Below, piece by piece: positions 24,467-29,575 of a stretch of DNA of 31,131 bases. Origin of the DNA: Nanobdellota archaeon (GTDB lineage: Archaea > Nanobdellota > Nanobdellia > Woesearchaeales > GW2011-AR9); the NCBI GenBank assembly GCA_018812355.1, contig JAHJDQ010000161.1, positions 1-31,131 on the forward strand, read 5' to 3'. The position numbers were made by a program, and so were the translations under genes. Position 1 is the first letter of the stretch; the number at the start of each line of letters is the position of its first letter. Below the pieces are notes generated by a model. It was not told the DNA's origin. It made no database searches and was given only the letters and a program-made list of their open reading frames with translations.

Positions 24467-25024
24467 ATGAAACAGCCCGACCCAGAAAACCCGCACTTAA
24501 CTAGGAATGATCAGGAAGTTTTAAAGAAGATAATCCAGTCTGCTAAACTTCCCGATACCGAAATAGCTAAACAGATGGGTCTTTCTCCACAAGCAGTATT
24601 TAAGATTCGCCATAAGCTAGAAAATAAGGGAATAATCAAAGGTTACCAGCCAATTCTTGACTTGGAGAAATTGGGAATTAAAGTTATGGTGATGTTAATA
24701 ATTAAACTTACTTCAGAGGTGTGGGAATCTCATAGTGATGAACAGATATCTCAGAGAATCAGACAGATTCCTTATGTTATTAACGCATACCGGATTACTG
24801 AACCAAAGGCAAGTCATATTTTAATAATGGGCTTTAGAGACTTGGAACAGATGGACAGATACATGGCCAAAATCCAAACACTGTTTTCTAGAGAAATTGA
24901 AATTATCCATATTTACCCTTTCTCTACAAAGAAAGTGATCACGGAATCACCAATTGGACTGCTTTACGAAATTCTTGATAAGAAGGAATTTCCCTTAAAC
25001 GAATTCTTTTTGAAGAAGAAATAA
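24467..25024 (+). CDS. Lrp/AsnC-family transcriptional regulator
   Basis: A 185-aa DNA-binding protein. Residues about 13-62 form the helix-turn-helix (LTRNDQEVLKKIIQSAK, TEIAKQMGLSPQAVFKIRHKLENKG-like region, then IIKGYQPILD, the Lrp hinge). Residues about 65-160 form the AsnC-type effector/oligomer domain with alternating strands and helices. The first residues KQPDPENPHL are a short extra arm. It is preceded by a TATA box at leaderless distance and followed by hairpins. It may regulate itself or the microprotein cluster next door; that is inference from location. No effector can be deduced. Confidence 0.85.
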   Translation: MKQPDPENPHLTRNDQEVLKKIIQSAKLPDTEIAKQMGLSPQAVFKIRHKLENKGIIKGYQPILDLEKLGIKVMVMLIIKLTSEVWESHSDEQISQRIRQIPYVINAYRITEPKASHILIMGFRDLEQMDRYMAKIQTLFSREIEIIHIYPFSTKKVITESPIGLLYEILDKKEFPLNEFFLKKK

Positions 25025-25034
25025 AAATCCCAAT

Positions 25035-25118
25035 CGCAGCAAGCTGTGGGGTATTTTTAATGTTTGCTCAGAATCGAAAATTACTGCAAGCAGTGGGGTA
25101 TTGAACCCATCGCAAACA
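25035..25118. repeat. Paired REP-like hairpins with covarying stems
   Basis: CGCAGC-AA-GCTGTG (25035-25048) and ACTGC-AA-GCAGT (25083-25094) are two hairpins with the same GCAAGC core, and each is followed by GGGGTATT. The base pair next to the core is swapped (A-T versus T-A), so pairing is preserved. TGTTTGC (25061-25067) and GCAAACA (25112-25118) can close a larger stem around the second hairpin. The first, followed by TATTTTT, could also end the Lrp transcript. REP-like or transposon-end remnants are possible. Confidence 0.5.
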
Positions 25119-25160
25119 AATAAAAGTTTAAACAAATTTTCCCCTTTAGGTTTATTCTAC

Positions 25161-25180
25161 CTACCACAAGATTATATAGG
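25161..25180 (+). promoter_or_regulatory. First microprotein promoter
   Basis: CTACCACAAGATTATATAGG holds a TATA box (TTATATAG) about 30 nt before the ATG at 25206, with an upstream CTACCACA. The block recurs almost unchanged at 25941-25960. Confidence 0.55.
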
Positions 25181-25205
25181 TATTTCTCTTTCTTTCTGAA
25201 CGACA

Positions 25206-25337
25206 ATGACAAGCCAAAACTCCTCTTTAGAAAAATGCCATCAAAGTTGTTATTGTCCTAAATGTAAAGTGTTTGTTCAAGAAACAAAAATGGAAGGGCT
25301 TTCTTTAATTTGCCCTTACTGTGGAACAATATTATAA
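25206..25337 (+). CDS. 43-aa zinc-ribbon microprotein
   Basis: MTSQNSSLEKCHQS is followed by CYCPKCK (Cys15, Cys17, Cys20) and, 15 residues on, ICPYCGTIL (Cys36, Cys39) at the C-terminus. The CPKC/CPYC pair makes a minimal zinc ribbon; Cys11 and Cys15 are extra. It is the first gene after the 25161 promoter, probably with a very short leader. GGAGG for the next ORF begins right after its stop. It is similar in layout to the 48-aa ribbon at 24175. Likely a small nucleic-acid or partner-binding module. Confidence 0.65.
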   Translation: MTSQNSSLEKCHQSCYCPKCKVFVQETKMEGLSLICPYCGTIL

Positions 25338-25350
25338 GGAGGTAAGAACA

Positions 25351-25446
25351 ATGCCGCCAGGAAAGAAGAAAAAAAAAGAAGATAATGAAGATTGTGAAGA
25401 AGAGTATGATCCTGATGATGATAGGTACTGGGATAAGGATTATTGA
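25351..25446 (+). CDS. 31-aa microprotein: Lys-rich head, acidic-aromatic tail
   Basis: Starts 13 nt after the zinc-ribbon stop behind a full AAGGAGGT ribosome site, which is the best argument that it is expressed. The sequence is MPPGKKKKKE, then an acidic stretch with one Cys, ending YDPDDDRYWDKDY. The charge changes sharply from basic to acidic. No hydrophobic helix and no known family. The acidic-aromatic tail resembles those of the ORFs at 25453, 25996 and 26103. Confidence 0.55.
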   Translation: MPPGKKKKKEDNEDCEEEYDPDDDRYWDKDY

Positions 25447-25452
25447 AAAAAA

Positions 25453-25629
25453 ATGAAAAACAAAAAATTTGAGGAAGAGGACTTGGACGAAAACTTTAAT
25501 TTTATTGGCTGGTTTGGTGAAGACACAGAAGAGTTGGAAGATTATGAAGAAGGGAATTGTGAAGATTTGAATGGAAAGAAAACTGATTCAGACGACGAAG
25601 ATTGGGCATACAAGTACGATTATGATTAA
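25453..25629 (+). CDS. 58-aa acidic-aromatic microprotein
   Basis: Starts 6 nt after the previous stop, without a clear ribosome site, so it is probably read by coupled translation. It has a short basic head (MKNKKF), then a long acidic body (EEEDLDEN, FIGWFGEDTEELEDYEEG) and the tail DDEDWAYKYDYD. About 40 percent of residues are Asp or Glu, with regularly placed Trp, Tyr and Phe. No signal peptide or family. Probably disordered unless bound to a basic or nucleic-acid-binding partner. Confidence 0.5.
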   Translation: MKNKKFEEEDLDENFNFIGWFGEDTEELEDYEEGNCEDLNGKKTDSDDEDWAYKYDYD

Positions 25630-25653
25630 AACCTACGCGAGGTGAAATACCAA

Positions 25654-25740
25654 ATGGCAACAAAAGCAAGAAAGGCTAAACAAGCTGCGGATGCACTTAC
25701 AGCTAAAAAAGGCACAAAAAAAGGTAAAAAGAAAAAGTAA
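25654..25740 (+). CDS. 28-aa Lys-rich microprotein
   Basis: Ribosome site GAGGTGA lies 8 nt before the ATG. MATKARKAKQAADALTAKK could form a short amphipathic helix, and the end GTKKGKKKK is a polylysine tail, like the unstructured tails of archaeal nucleic-acid-binding proteins. It carries no acidic residue but one Asp. It would be a natural counter-ion for the acidic peptides around it, but that is speculation. Confidence 0.5.
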   Translation: MATKARKAKQAADALTAKKGTKKGKKKK

Positions 25741-25808
25741 AGTTTGTGGTGTAGGTTATCCTGCACCTCTTTAAGTTTGTGAATATAAACAAAGGAGGAT
25801 TGATTGTT

Positions 25809-25847
25809 ATGGCTAAAAAAGATAAAGGCAAAAAAAGTAAGAAATAA
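25809..25847 (+). CDS. 12-aa Lys-rich peptide ORF
   Basis: MAKKDKGKKSKK then TAA. A ribosome site (AAAGGAGG) lies 9 nt upstream, strong enough to consider it translated, and a terminator hairpin follows 22 nt after the stop. It resembles the tail of the 28-aa peptide. So short an ORF could also be a leader or chance; no upstream extension with a good ribosome site was found. Confidence 0.35.
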   Translation: MAKKDKGKKSKK

Positions 25848-25869
25848 TTTCCAAAGATAAAACAAATCT

Positions 25870-25899
25870 CCTGCCTCTTAGGGCAGGTTTTAATTTTTT
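25870..25899 (+). terminator. Hairpin and T-run terminator of the first microprotein unit
   Basis: CCTGCCT and GGGCAGG pair over 7 positions (last one T-G) around CTTA, and are followed by TTTTAATTTTTT. This looks like an intrinsic terminator and separates the two halves of the cluster. Confidence 0.75.
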
Positions 25900-25940
25900 C
25901 ATTTTTCATAACTAATTCTGATAAAAAAAGTTGTTGGTAA

Positions 25941-25960
25941 CTACCACATGATTTTATAGT
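25941..25960 (+). promoter_or_regulatory. Second microprotein promoter
   Basis: CTACCACATGATTTTATAGT matches 25161-25180 at 17 of 20 positions, including the TATA core. It precedes the ATG at 25996 by about 40 nt, leaving room for a short leader with the ribosome site GGGGTGAT. Confidence 0.55.
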
Positions 25961-25995
25961 TGTTTCACTATCAGACTAAAAGGGGTGATACCTCT

Positions 25996-26100
25996 ATGGC
26001 AAGACCAAGAAAACAAAAGGCAAAATGGCGTCCAAAAGAGGACTATGATTATGAAGAAAAATGGGATGATTGGAGAGATGAAGATTCTCAGAGGTGGTGA
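25996..26100 (+). CDS. 34-aa microprotein: basic head, acidic Trp-rich tail
   Basis: MARPRKQKAKWRPKE is followed by DYDYEEKWDDWRDEDSQRW. The basic-then-acidic layout and the Trp/Tyr spacing match the 31-aa and 58-aa ORFs. Ribosome site GGGGTGAT lies 7 nt upstream. The last codons (AGAGGTGGTGA) form the ribosome site of the next ORF, so translation is chained. No family recognised; four Trp in 34 residues is unusual. Confidence 0.55.
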   Translation: MARPRKQKAKWRPKEDYDYEEKWDDWRDEDSQRW

Positions 26101-26102
26101 AA

Positions 26103-26177
26103 ATGGTTATTCCAACAGCAGCAATTTTTGATGAAGATGATCGATGGGAAAATATTGACAGATGGTGGAGAAGATGA
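26103..26177 (+). CDS. 24-aa Asp/Trp/Arg microprotein
   Basis: MVIPTAAIFDEDDRWENIDRWWRR then TGA. The GAGGTGGTGA ribosome site lies in the end of the previous ORF, and its own TGA overlaps the next ATG (ATGA). The FDEDDRW core is again an acidic-aromatic motif. It is very short; support comes from the ribosome site and the overlaps. Confidence 0.45.
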   Translation: MVIPTAAIFDEDDRWENIDRWWRR

Positions 26178-26347
26178 AAAGATACCTTGAACAAGTTCCA
26201 TCTATAGATAAAGATCCTGATTTGGATTATGGAGAGATTAGTGAGGATTATCCAGACAAAATTATGCCTATTAAGACTAGGAGGAAATCCTTGCTTAGCT
26301 TGTTGAAAGAAGCAATAGAATCTTCCAAAAAAAGTAGGAAGAAATGA
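26174..26347 (+). CDS. 57-aa charged microprotein
   Basis: Starts at the ATG overlapping the previous stop (ATGA), with GGTGGAG 5 nt upstream; a longer in-frame ATG at 26162 lacks a site. The N-terminal half is acidic (EQVPSIDKDPDLDYGEISEDYPDK), the C-terminal half basic (TRRKSLLSLLKEAIESSKKSRKK), probably a helix. The polarity is therefore opposite to that of the 31- and 34-aa ORFs. No family. It is the longest ORF of the second unit. Confidence 0.55.
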   Translation: MKRYLEQVPSIDKDPDLDYGEISEDYPDKIMPIKTRRKSLLSLLKEAIESSKKSRKK

Positions 26348-26418
26348 CAAGAAGATTTATAAACTATTTTCATCTCCCAAAGTCATTTTTCAGGCAAAGT
26401 CCTGAGGAGGATTCAAAA

Positions 26419-26508
26419 ATGGAAGAATGCGATTATTGTGGCGATGAAGTTCCTAAGATTTGCCCAAAATGTTACGGTTGTCCGGCCTGCTGTGATTGTG
26501 AACAATAA
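26419..26508 (+). CDS. 29-aa cysteine-rich microprotein
   Basis: MEECDYCGDEVPKICPKC then YGCPACCDCEQ: nine cysteines in 29 residues, in CxxC pairs, enough to bind two metal ions. Ribosome site GAGGAGG lies 8 nt before this ATG. An in-frame ATG at 26344, overlapping the previous stop (ATGA), would add 25 residues; a TATA-like TTTATAAAC lies between them. I favour the short form. Zinc or iron-sulfur binding are both possible. Confidence 0.6.
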   Translation: MEECDYCGDEVPKICPKCYGCPACCDCEQ

Positions 26509-26543
26509 TAAAACTGGGTTTAAATTAATCTGTGATTAAAAAG

Positions 26544-26563
26544 TTCTTTCTTTTTTTTCTTCT
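26544..26563 (+). terminator. Pyrimidine/T-rich terminator after the microprotein cluster
   Basis: TTCTTTCTTTTTTTTCTTCT follows the last microprotein by about 35 nt. Archaeal RNA polymerase often terminates at oligo-T runs without a hairpin. The next gene is on the opposite strand and ends 35 nt further on, so a terminator is expected here. Confidence 0.55.
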
Positions 26564-26597
26564 CATTCACTTGAAATAAGGCAGATTAGAAAATGAA

Positions 26598-27275
26598 TCA
26601 TTTCTTTTTCAAAATCTTATTTTTCCATTCCTTCGGTTTTATTTTGGCAAACATCTTTTTCTGGGAATGAATTATACTACGCACTCCGGAACGTGACTCT
26701 TCAGAATTAAGATGTTTAATTGAATGATCGATGAATTGATAAAGATCTAATTTGAGATTATGTTTAATGATCGTTGGATATCTCTTAAATTTAGTCATAT
26801 AATTTTCACGCTGTCTTAATTGTTCAAAGACAGTGCGGCCAACAAAAACATTCCCTCCAACACCTTGGTCCATGATTCGTTGTGCTTCTGTGATCCCTGC
26901 ACCAGCAACATTCTTATTACCATTAACATCAATGATAAGATTATCAGTATTTTCGTTGACACCAATTCTAACTTGAAATTGGCGCATCTCGTCTTTCTGG
27001 GAATTGTTATACTTATCCACCAATTCCAAAATTTTCAAAGCAATTTGTAAATGGACGTCAAAAGGATCTTTTACATCAAGCAAAGCAATACAAACCCCAT
27101 CTCCAGTTGGAATTAAAACACGATCTTCTACTTTAATCTGGGTAAATTTTAATGATTCTCTAACTGCACTATTCATCGCATCAATAATATCAGTTTGTGC
27201 TTCTACTGTTCGTTGGTAAGAATAACCAACAATATCTAAAAAGATATATTTTCCAGTAACGGTTTGAGTAGGCAT
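26598..27275 (-). CDS. Class III nucleotidyl cyclase-like protein
   Basis: A 225-aa soluble protein that is almost only a cyclase homology domain. Residues 8-19 (GKYIFLDIVGYS) hold the first metal Asp (Asp14); IPTGDGVCIALLD (55-67) holds the second (Asp59). A strand RIGVNEN follows, then NVAGAGITEAQRIMDQ with the conserved Arg but without the usual Asn four residues before it. The basic tail (KKMFAKIKPKEWKNKILKKK-like) may bind membrane or nucleic acid. Class III cyclases are rare in archaea, where the class IV CyaB type is usual. The missing Asn leaves activity open; it may be a nucleotide sensor. It lies 56 nt downstream of TFB and has its own TATA box. Confidence 0.8.
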   Translation of the reverse strand: MPTQTVTGKYIFLDIVGYSYQRTVEAQTDIIDAMNSAVRESLKFTQIKVEDRVLIPTGDGVCIALLDVKDPFDVHLQIALKILELVDKYNNSQKDEMRQFQVRIGVNENTDNLIIDVNGNKNVAGAGITEAQRIMDQGVGGNVFVGRTVFEQLRQRENYMTKFKRYPTIIKHNLKLDLYQFIDHSIKHLNSEESRSGVRSIIHSQKKMFAKIKPKEWKNKILKKK

Positions 27276-27297
27276 GTAGAAAGTTCGAGAATTAATT

Positions 27298-27308
27298 GTT
27301 ATATAAAG
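27298..27308 (-). promoter_or_regulatory. TATA box of the cyclase-like gene
   Basis: The minus strand reads CTTTATATAAC, centred 28 nt before the ATG at 27275, so the transcript is probably leaderless. It lies in the 56-nt gap after TFB, implying separate expression. Confidence 0.55.
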
Positions 27309-27331
27309 ATTATGTTTTTGGTTAGAAAAGT

Positions 27332-28255
27332 TTATTTTTTCTTACTTTTTTCTACTTTCTTTTGTAACTTCAGTTTCTTAATCAGTTCTTTATACCTATT
27401 TCTGATCGTTACTTCAGTTACACCAGCAACGTCAGCTACTTCTCGCTGTGTTCTTTTCTCGCCATGAATTAAAGAAGCAACATATAAAGCAGCAGCGGCA
27501 ATTCCAGTTGGTCCTCTTCCGGAAGTTAATTCAATATCACGGGCCATCTCTAAGATTTCTACAGATTTACTTTGTGTTTCCGGACTTAATTTTAAAGCGG
27601 ACGCAAATCGAGGAATATAATCAGCAGGGTTACTTGGTTTAATCGAAATGCCTAATTCTCTAGTAACGAAACGGTAAGTTCTGCCGATTTCTTTCTTCTC
27701 AATCCCACTTGCTTCTCCCATTTCATCTAAAGTACGAGGAACTTCGTGTCTTCGGCAAGCAGCGTATAAAGCGCCAGCAACAACAGATTCCATTGATCTT
27801 CCTCTAACTAAACCTTTCTGGACAGCTAAACGATAGATACGAGCAGCTTCTTCTTCTACAGATTTGGGAAGTTTTAAGAATGAACTAACTCTTTTTAGTT
27901 CTGCTAGAGCAACTTTAAGATTTCTTTCGATTGCTGTACTTATTCTAATATTCCATTTTCTTAATCTAAAGAATTTATCTCGGTCTTTATCTGAACCTAA
28001 TTTATAGAAGTCTGAAGTAGTGCCGATTTCTGTGCCTAGACCTTGGTCAAACTGAGTTTGCGAACTTGGTGCGCCGGCTCGACTCTTAGTTTTTCCACCA
28101 TCATCTTGGAAATCACGCCATTCTTGAGAAAAATCAACCATGCGGTCTTCAATCACTAAACCACAGTCTCGACAGATAGTTTCGCCTTTTTCGGCATCTC
28201 GATAAATATTACGACTGGCACATTCTGGGCATTCTTTGATTGATTTTCGTATCAT
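27332..28255 (-). CDS. tfb: Transcription initiation factor B (TFIIB homologue)
   Basis: A 307-aa general transcription factor that joins TBP at the promoter and recruits RNA polymerase. The zinc ribbon is intact (Cys9, Cys12, Cys28, Cys31). The B-reader region follows (VDFSQEWRDF, about 40-55), with the linker SDKDRDKFFRLRKWN. Two cyclin folds span about 110-200 and 210-300, the second ending with the helix-turn-helix TQREVADVAGVTEVTIRNRYKEL that contacts the BRE. Length is typical. Unlike most neighbours it has a leader of about 80 nt with a 42-nt hairpin just upstream of the ribosome site GAGG. Other TFB copies may exist elsewhere. Confidence 0.97.
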   Translation of the reverse strand: MIRKSIKECPECASRNIYRDAEKGETICRDCGLVIEDRMVDFSQEWRDFQDDGGKTKSRAGAPSSQTQFDQGLGTEIGTTSDFYKLGSDKDRDKFFRLRKWNIRISTAIERNLKVALAELKRVSSFLKLPKSVEEEAARIYRLAVQKGLVRGRSMESVVAGALYAACRRHEVPRTLDEMGEASGIEKKEIGRTYRFVTRELGISIKPSNPADYIPRFASALKLSPETQSKSVEILEMARDIELTSGRGPTGIAAAALYVASLIHGEKRTQREVADVAGVTEVTIRNRYKELIKKLKLQKKVEKSKKK

Positions 28256-28273
28256 TTTTGGTCTAACCTCTAA

Positions 28274-28315
28274 GAACTATAGAGAAATTGTTAACCACAA
28301 TTTCTAATATAGTTC
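28274..28315 (-). promoter_or_regulatory. Large inverted repeat in the TFB leader
   Basis: Arms GAACTAT and AGAAATTGT pair perfectly with ACAATTTCT and ATAGTTC, giving 16 base pairs with a small internal loop (AG versus AAT) and the 5-nt loop TAACC. It lies 19 nt from the start codon, between the predicted transcription start near 28337 and the ribosome site. It could be an mRNA hairpin or a protein-binding dyad. Confidence 0.6.
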
Positions 28316-28355
28316 ATGTGTGATTTACATCTACACACTCACTACATCACCATAA

Positions 28356-28371
28356 CTTTTATATATAAATT
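28356..28371 (-). promoter_or_regulatory. TATA box of TFB
   Basis: The minus strand reads AATTTATATATAAAAG. The predicted start, near 28337, gives a leader of about 80 nt, long for this genome. Confidence 0.5.
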
Positions 28372-28415
28372 GAATCACCCATTTATAAATGTTTCGGTTT
28401 GGAGCAGATAGAAAT

Positions 28416-28425
28416 ATTTATAAAT
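28416..28425 (+). promoter_or_regulatory. TATA box of the repeat membrane protein
   Basis: ATTTATAAAT, centred 28 nt before the ATG at 28449, predicts a leaderless transcript. An identical decamer lies at 28381-28390, between the divergent promoters. Confidence 0.5.
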
Positions 28426-28448
28426 ATTAGAAGTTTGATTAAAATAGG

Positions 28449-28760
28449 ATGAAATCTAAAAAGGGGCAGTTAGGAATTATTGAAGGTAAGTATGCCATTG
28501 TCGGATTCTTTATTGGTTTAATTGCCGCTTTTGTGTTAATCTTATTAGGTACAAAAAAAGTTCTTCCGTTTAAAATACCCTTTGTTTGCGGATCGGTTTT
28601 GTTTAATAAACGACTCTGGAAAGAAAAAAAAGCCCAATTAGTTATGATTGAATTTCAGTACTTCATCGGCGGTTTTGTAGTAGGATTAATTGCAGGTTTA
28701 GTATTAGTTTGGTTAGGTTCTGCCGGCATTCTGCCGTTTAAGATTCCATTTGTTTGTTGA
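28449..28760 (+). CDS. Small membrane protein of two 44-aa repeats (KKGQ...LPFKIPFVC)
   Basis: 103 aa built from two copies of one unit, residues 4-47 and 60-103, identical at 27 of 44 positions. Each unit has KKxQL, an acidic IE, a hydrophobic helix with small residues (GFFIGLIAAFVL and GGFVVGLIAGLVL) and the invariant end LPFKIPFVC. The helix pairs could pack through the Gly spacing, and each conserved Cys end may hold a lipid, metal or disulfide. The KKGQ head resembles prepilin-like signals in this window. A leaderless promoter precedes it and hairpins follow. I know no family with this pattern; the tandem duplication is certain. Confidence 0.7.
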   Translation: MKSKKGQLGIIEGKYAIVGFFIGLIAAFVLILLGTKKVLPFKIPFVCGSVLFNKRLWKEKKAQLVMIEFQYFIGGFVVGLIAGLVLVWLGSAGILPFKIPFVC

Positions 28761-28766
28761 TAATTT

Positions 28767-28809
28767 AGTAAATGAAGAAAGTTCTTGTTAGAACGCCACT
28801 TCATTTACT
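28767..28809 (+). terminator. Nested hairpin after the repeat membrane protein gene
   Basis: AGTAAATGAAG and CTTCATTTACT form a perfect 11-bp stem. Inside, GTTCT and AGAAC form a second 5-bp stem around TGTT. It begins 7 nt after the stop codon. A T-run is absent, so it may stabilise the 3' end of the mRNA rather than terminate. Confidence 0.5.
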
Positions 28810-28812
28810 GAC

Positions 28813-28856
28813 TAGAAAATGTTTATAATCAGGCTAATAATTTAATACATTTTCTA
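28813..28856 (+). repeat. Second inverted repeat in the same intergenic region
   Basis: TAGAAAATG and CATTTTCTA are 9-bp perfect complements around 26 nt, right after the first hairpin. Together they make 28767-28856 highly structured. Role unknown. Confidence 0.4.
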
Positions 28857-28933
28857 ATTCTATTGTTTTAAGTATCGAAAACGTTATAACTAAATTAGTT
28901 CTTCTTTTTGATTATAACACGAGGTTATCAAGA

Positions 28934-29443
28934 ATGGACGTAGAACGGATTCAAAAAATTAATAATTTGGCTTTAGATTTAATGAAACAGGGTTTAGCAC
29001 CAGATCGGGAAGCAGCAATTCAGCAAGCGGAACAAGTGTTTCGTAATCGTGATTCAGATAATTATACTGAAATTAGGGAAAGAATGGATGAAGTGAAGAC
29101 AGATTTTTCTCCGCATACTAAAGATAAAGAAGTTGTTGATTTATCACAAAATCAAATTAAAGACATTTTACAGCAAAACAGTACCTTTTTAGTTAAAAAA
29201 ATTAAAGAATTTCAGGAAAAGATTAGTTCTTTAGAACGAGAAATAAGTCAGTTAAGGACACAGATGACTTATCAGAAACTTCCCACAGTGAAGGAAGTGA
29301 TTTCTCAGAAAGAAGAAGTTAGGGAAGAACCTAAATTGGGAGAAGTGAAAACTTCAACCCCAGAAGGAAATCATCCTCGTTCCGGAAACTATAACGATAC
29401 GGATGTTTCCATTGAAAAGTTCTTTTATATGGGTAGCAAGTAG
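28934..29443 (+). CDS. Coiled-coil hypothetical protein
   Basis: A 169-aa soluble protein. Residues about 1-45 form helices with a DREAAIQQAEQVF segment; residues about 78-115 form a coiled coil (heptads in ILQQNSTFLVKKIKEF and SLEREISQLRTQM). The C-terminal 45 residues are charged and probably disordered, ending EKFFYMGSK. The ribosome site GAGGT lies 9 nt before the ATG. No catalytic motif. It could be a scaffold or chaperone-like adaptor. A hairpin with TTGGTC/GACCAA follows 30 nt after the stop. I have not matched it to a named family. Confidence 0.65.
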   Translation: MDVERIQKINNLALDLMKQGLAPDREAAIQQAEQVFRNRDSDNYTEIRERMDEVKTDFSPHTKDKEVVDLSQNQIKDILQQNSTFLVKKIKEFQEKISSLEREISQLRTQMTYQKLPTVKEVISQKEEVREEPKLGEVKTSTPEGNHPRSGNYNDTDVSIEKFFYMGSK

Positions 29444-29472
29444 AATAGAAAAACATGAAAATGTTTTTAATT

Positions 29473-29499
29473 CTTACTTGGTCAAATAGACCAACTAAG
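29473..29499 (+). terminator. Hairpin after the coiled-coil gene
   Basis: CTTA-C-TTGGTC and GACCAA-C-TAAG pair over 10 positions with a C-C mismatch around AAATA, followed by ATTTTG. A likely transcript end. Confidence 0.5.
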
Positions 29500-29523
29500 A
29501 TTTTGAACTTAATCTCCAAAAAA

Positions 29524-29532
29524 TTTATATAG
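29524..29532 (+). promoter_or_regulatory. TATA box of the S-layer-like gene
   Basis: TTTATATAG followed by TTGT gives a start near 29554 and a leader of about 22 nt that contains GGGGGTGG. A second candidate, CTTTATAAT at 29543-29551, would start the RNA near 29573, almost at the AUU codon, giving a leaderless form. Confidence 0.5.
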
Positions 29533-29575
29533 TTGTTAACTACTTTATAATAAAAACACCTGGGGGTGGGTTAAA

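Noticed and set aside
29455..29532. A 25-aa ORF starting MKMFLILTW between the coiled-coil and S-layer genes
   Set aside because: No ribosome site, and it runs through the terminator hairpin and the TATA box of the next gene.
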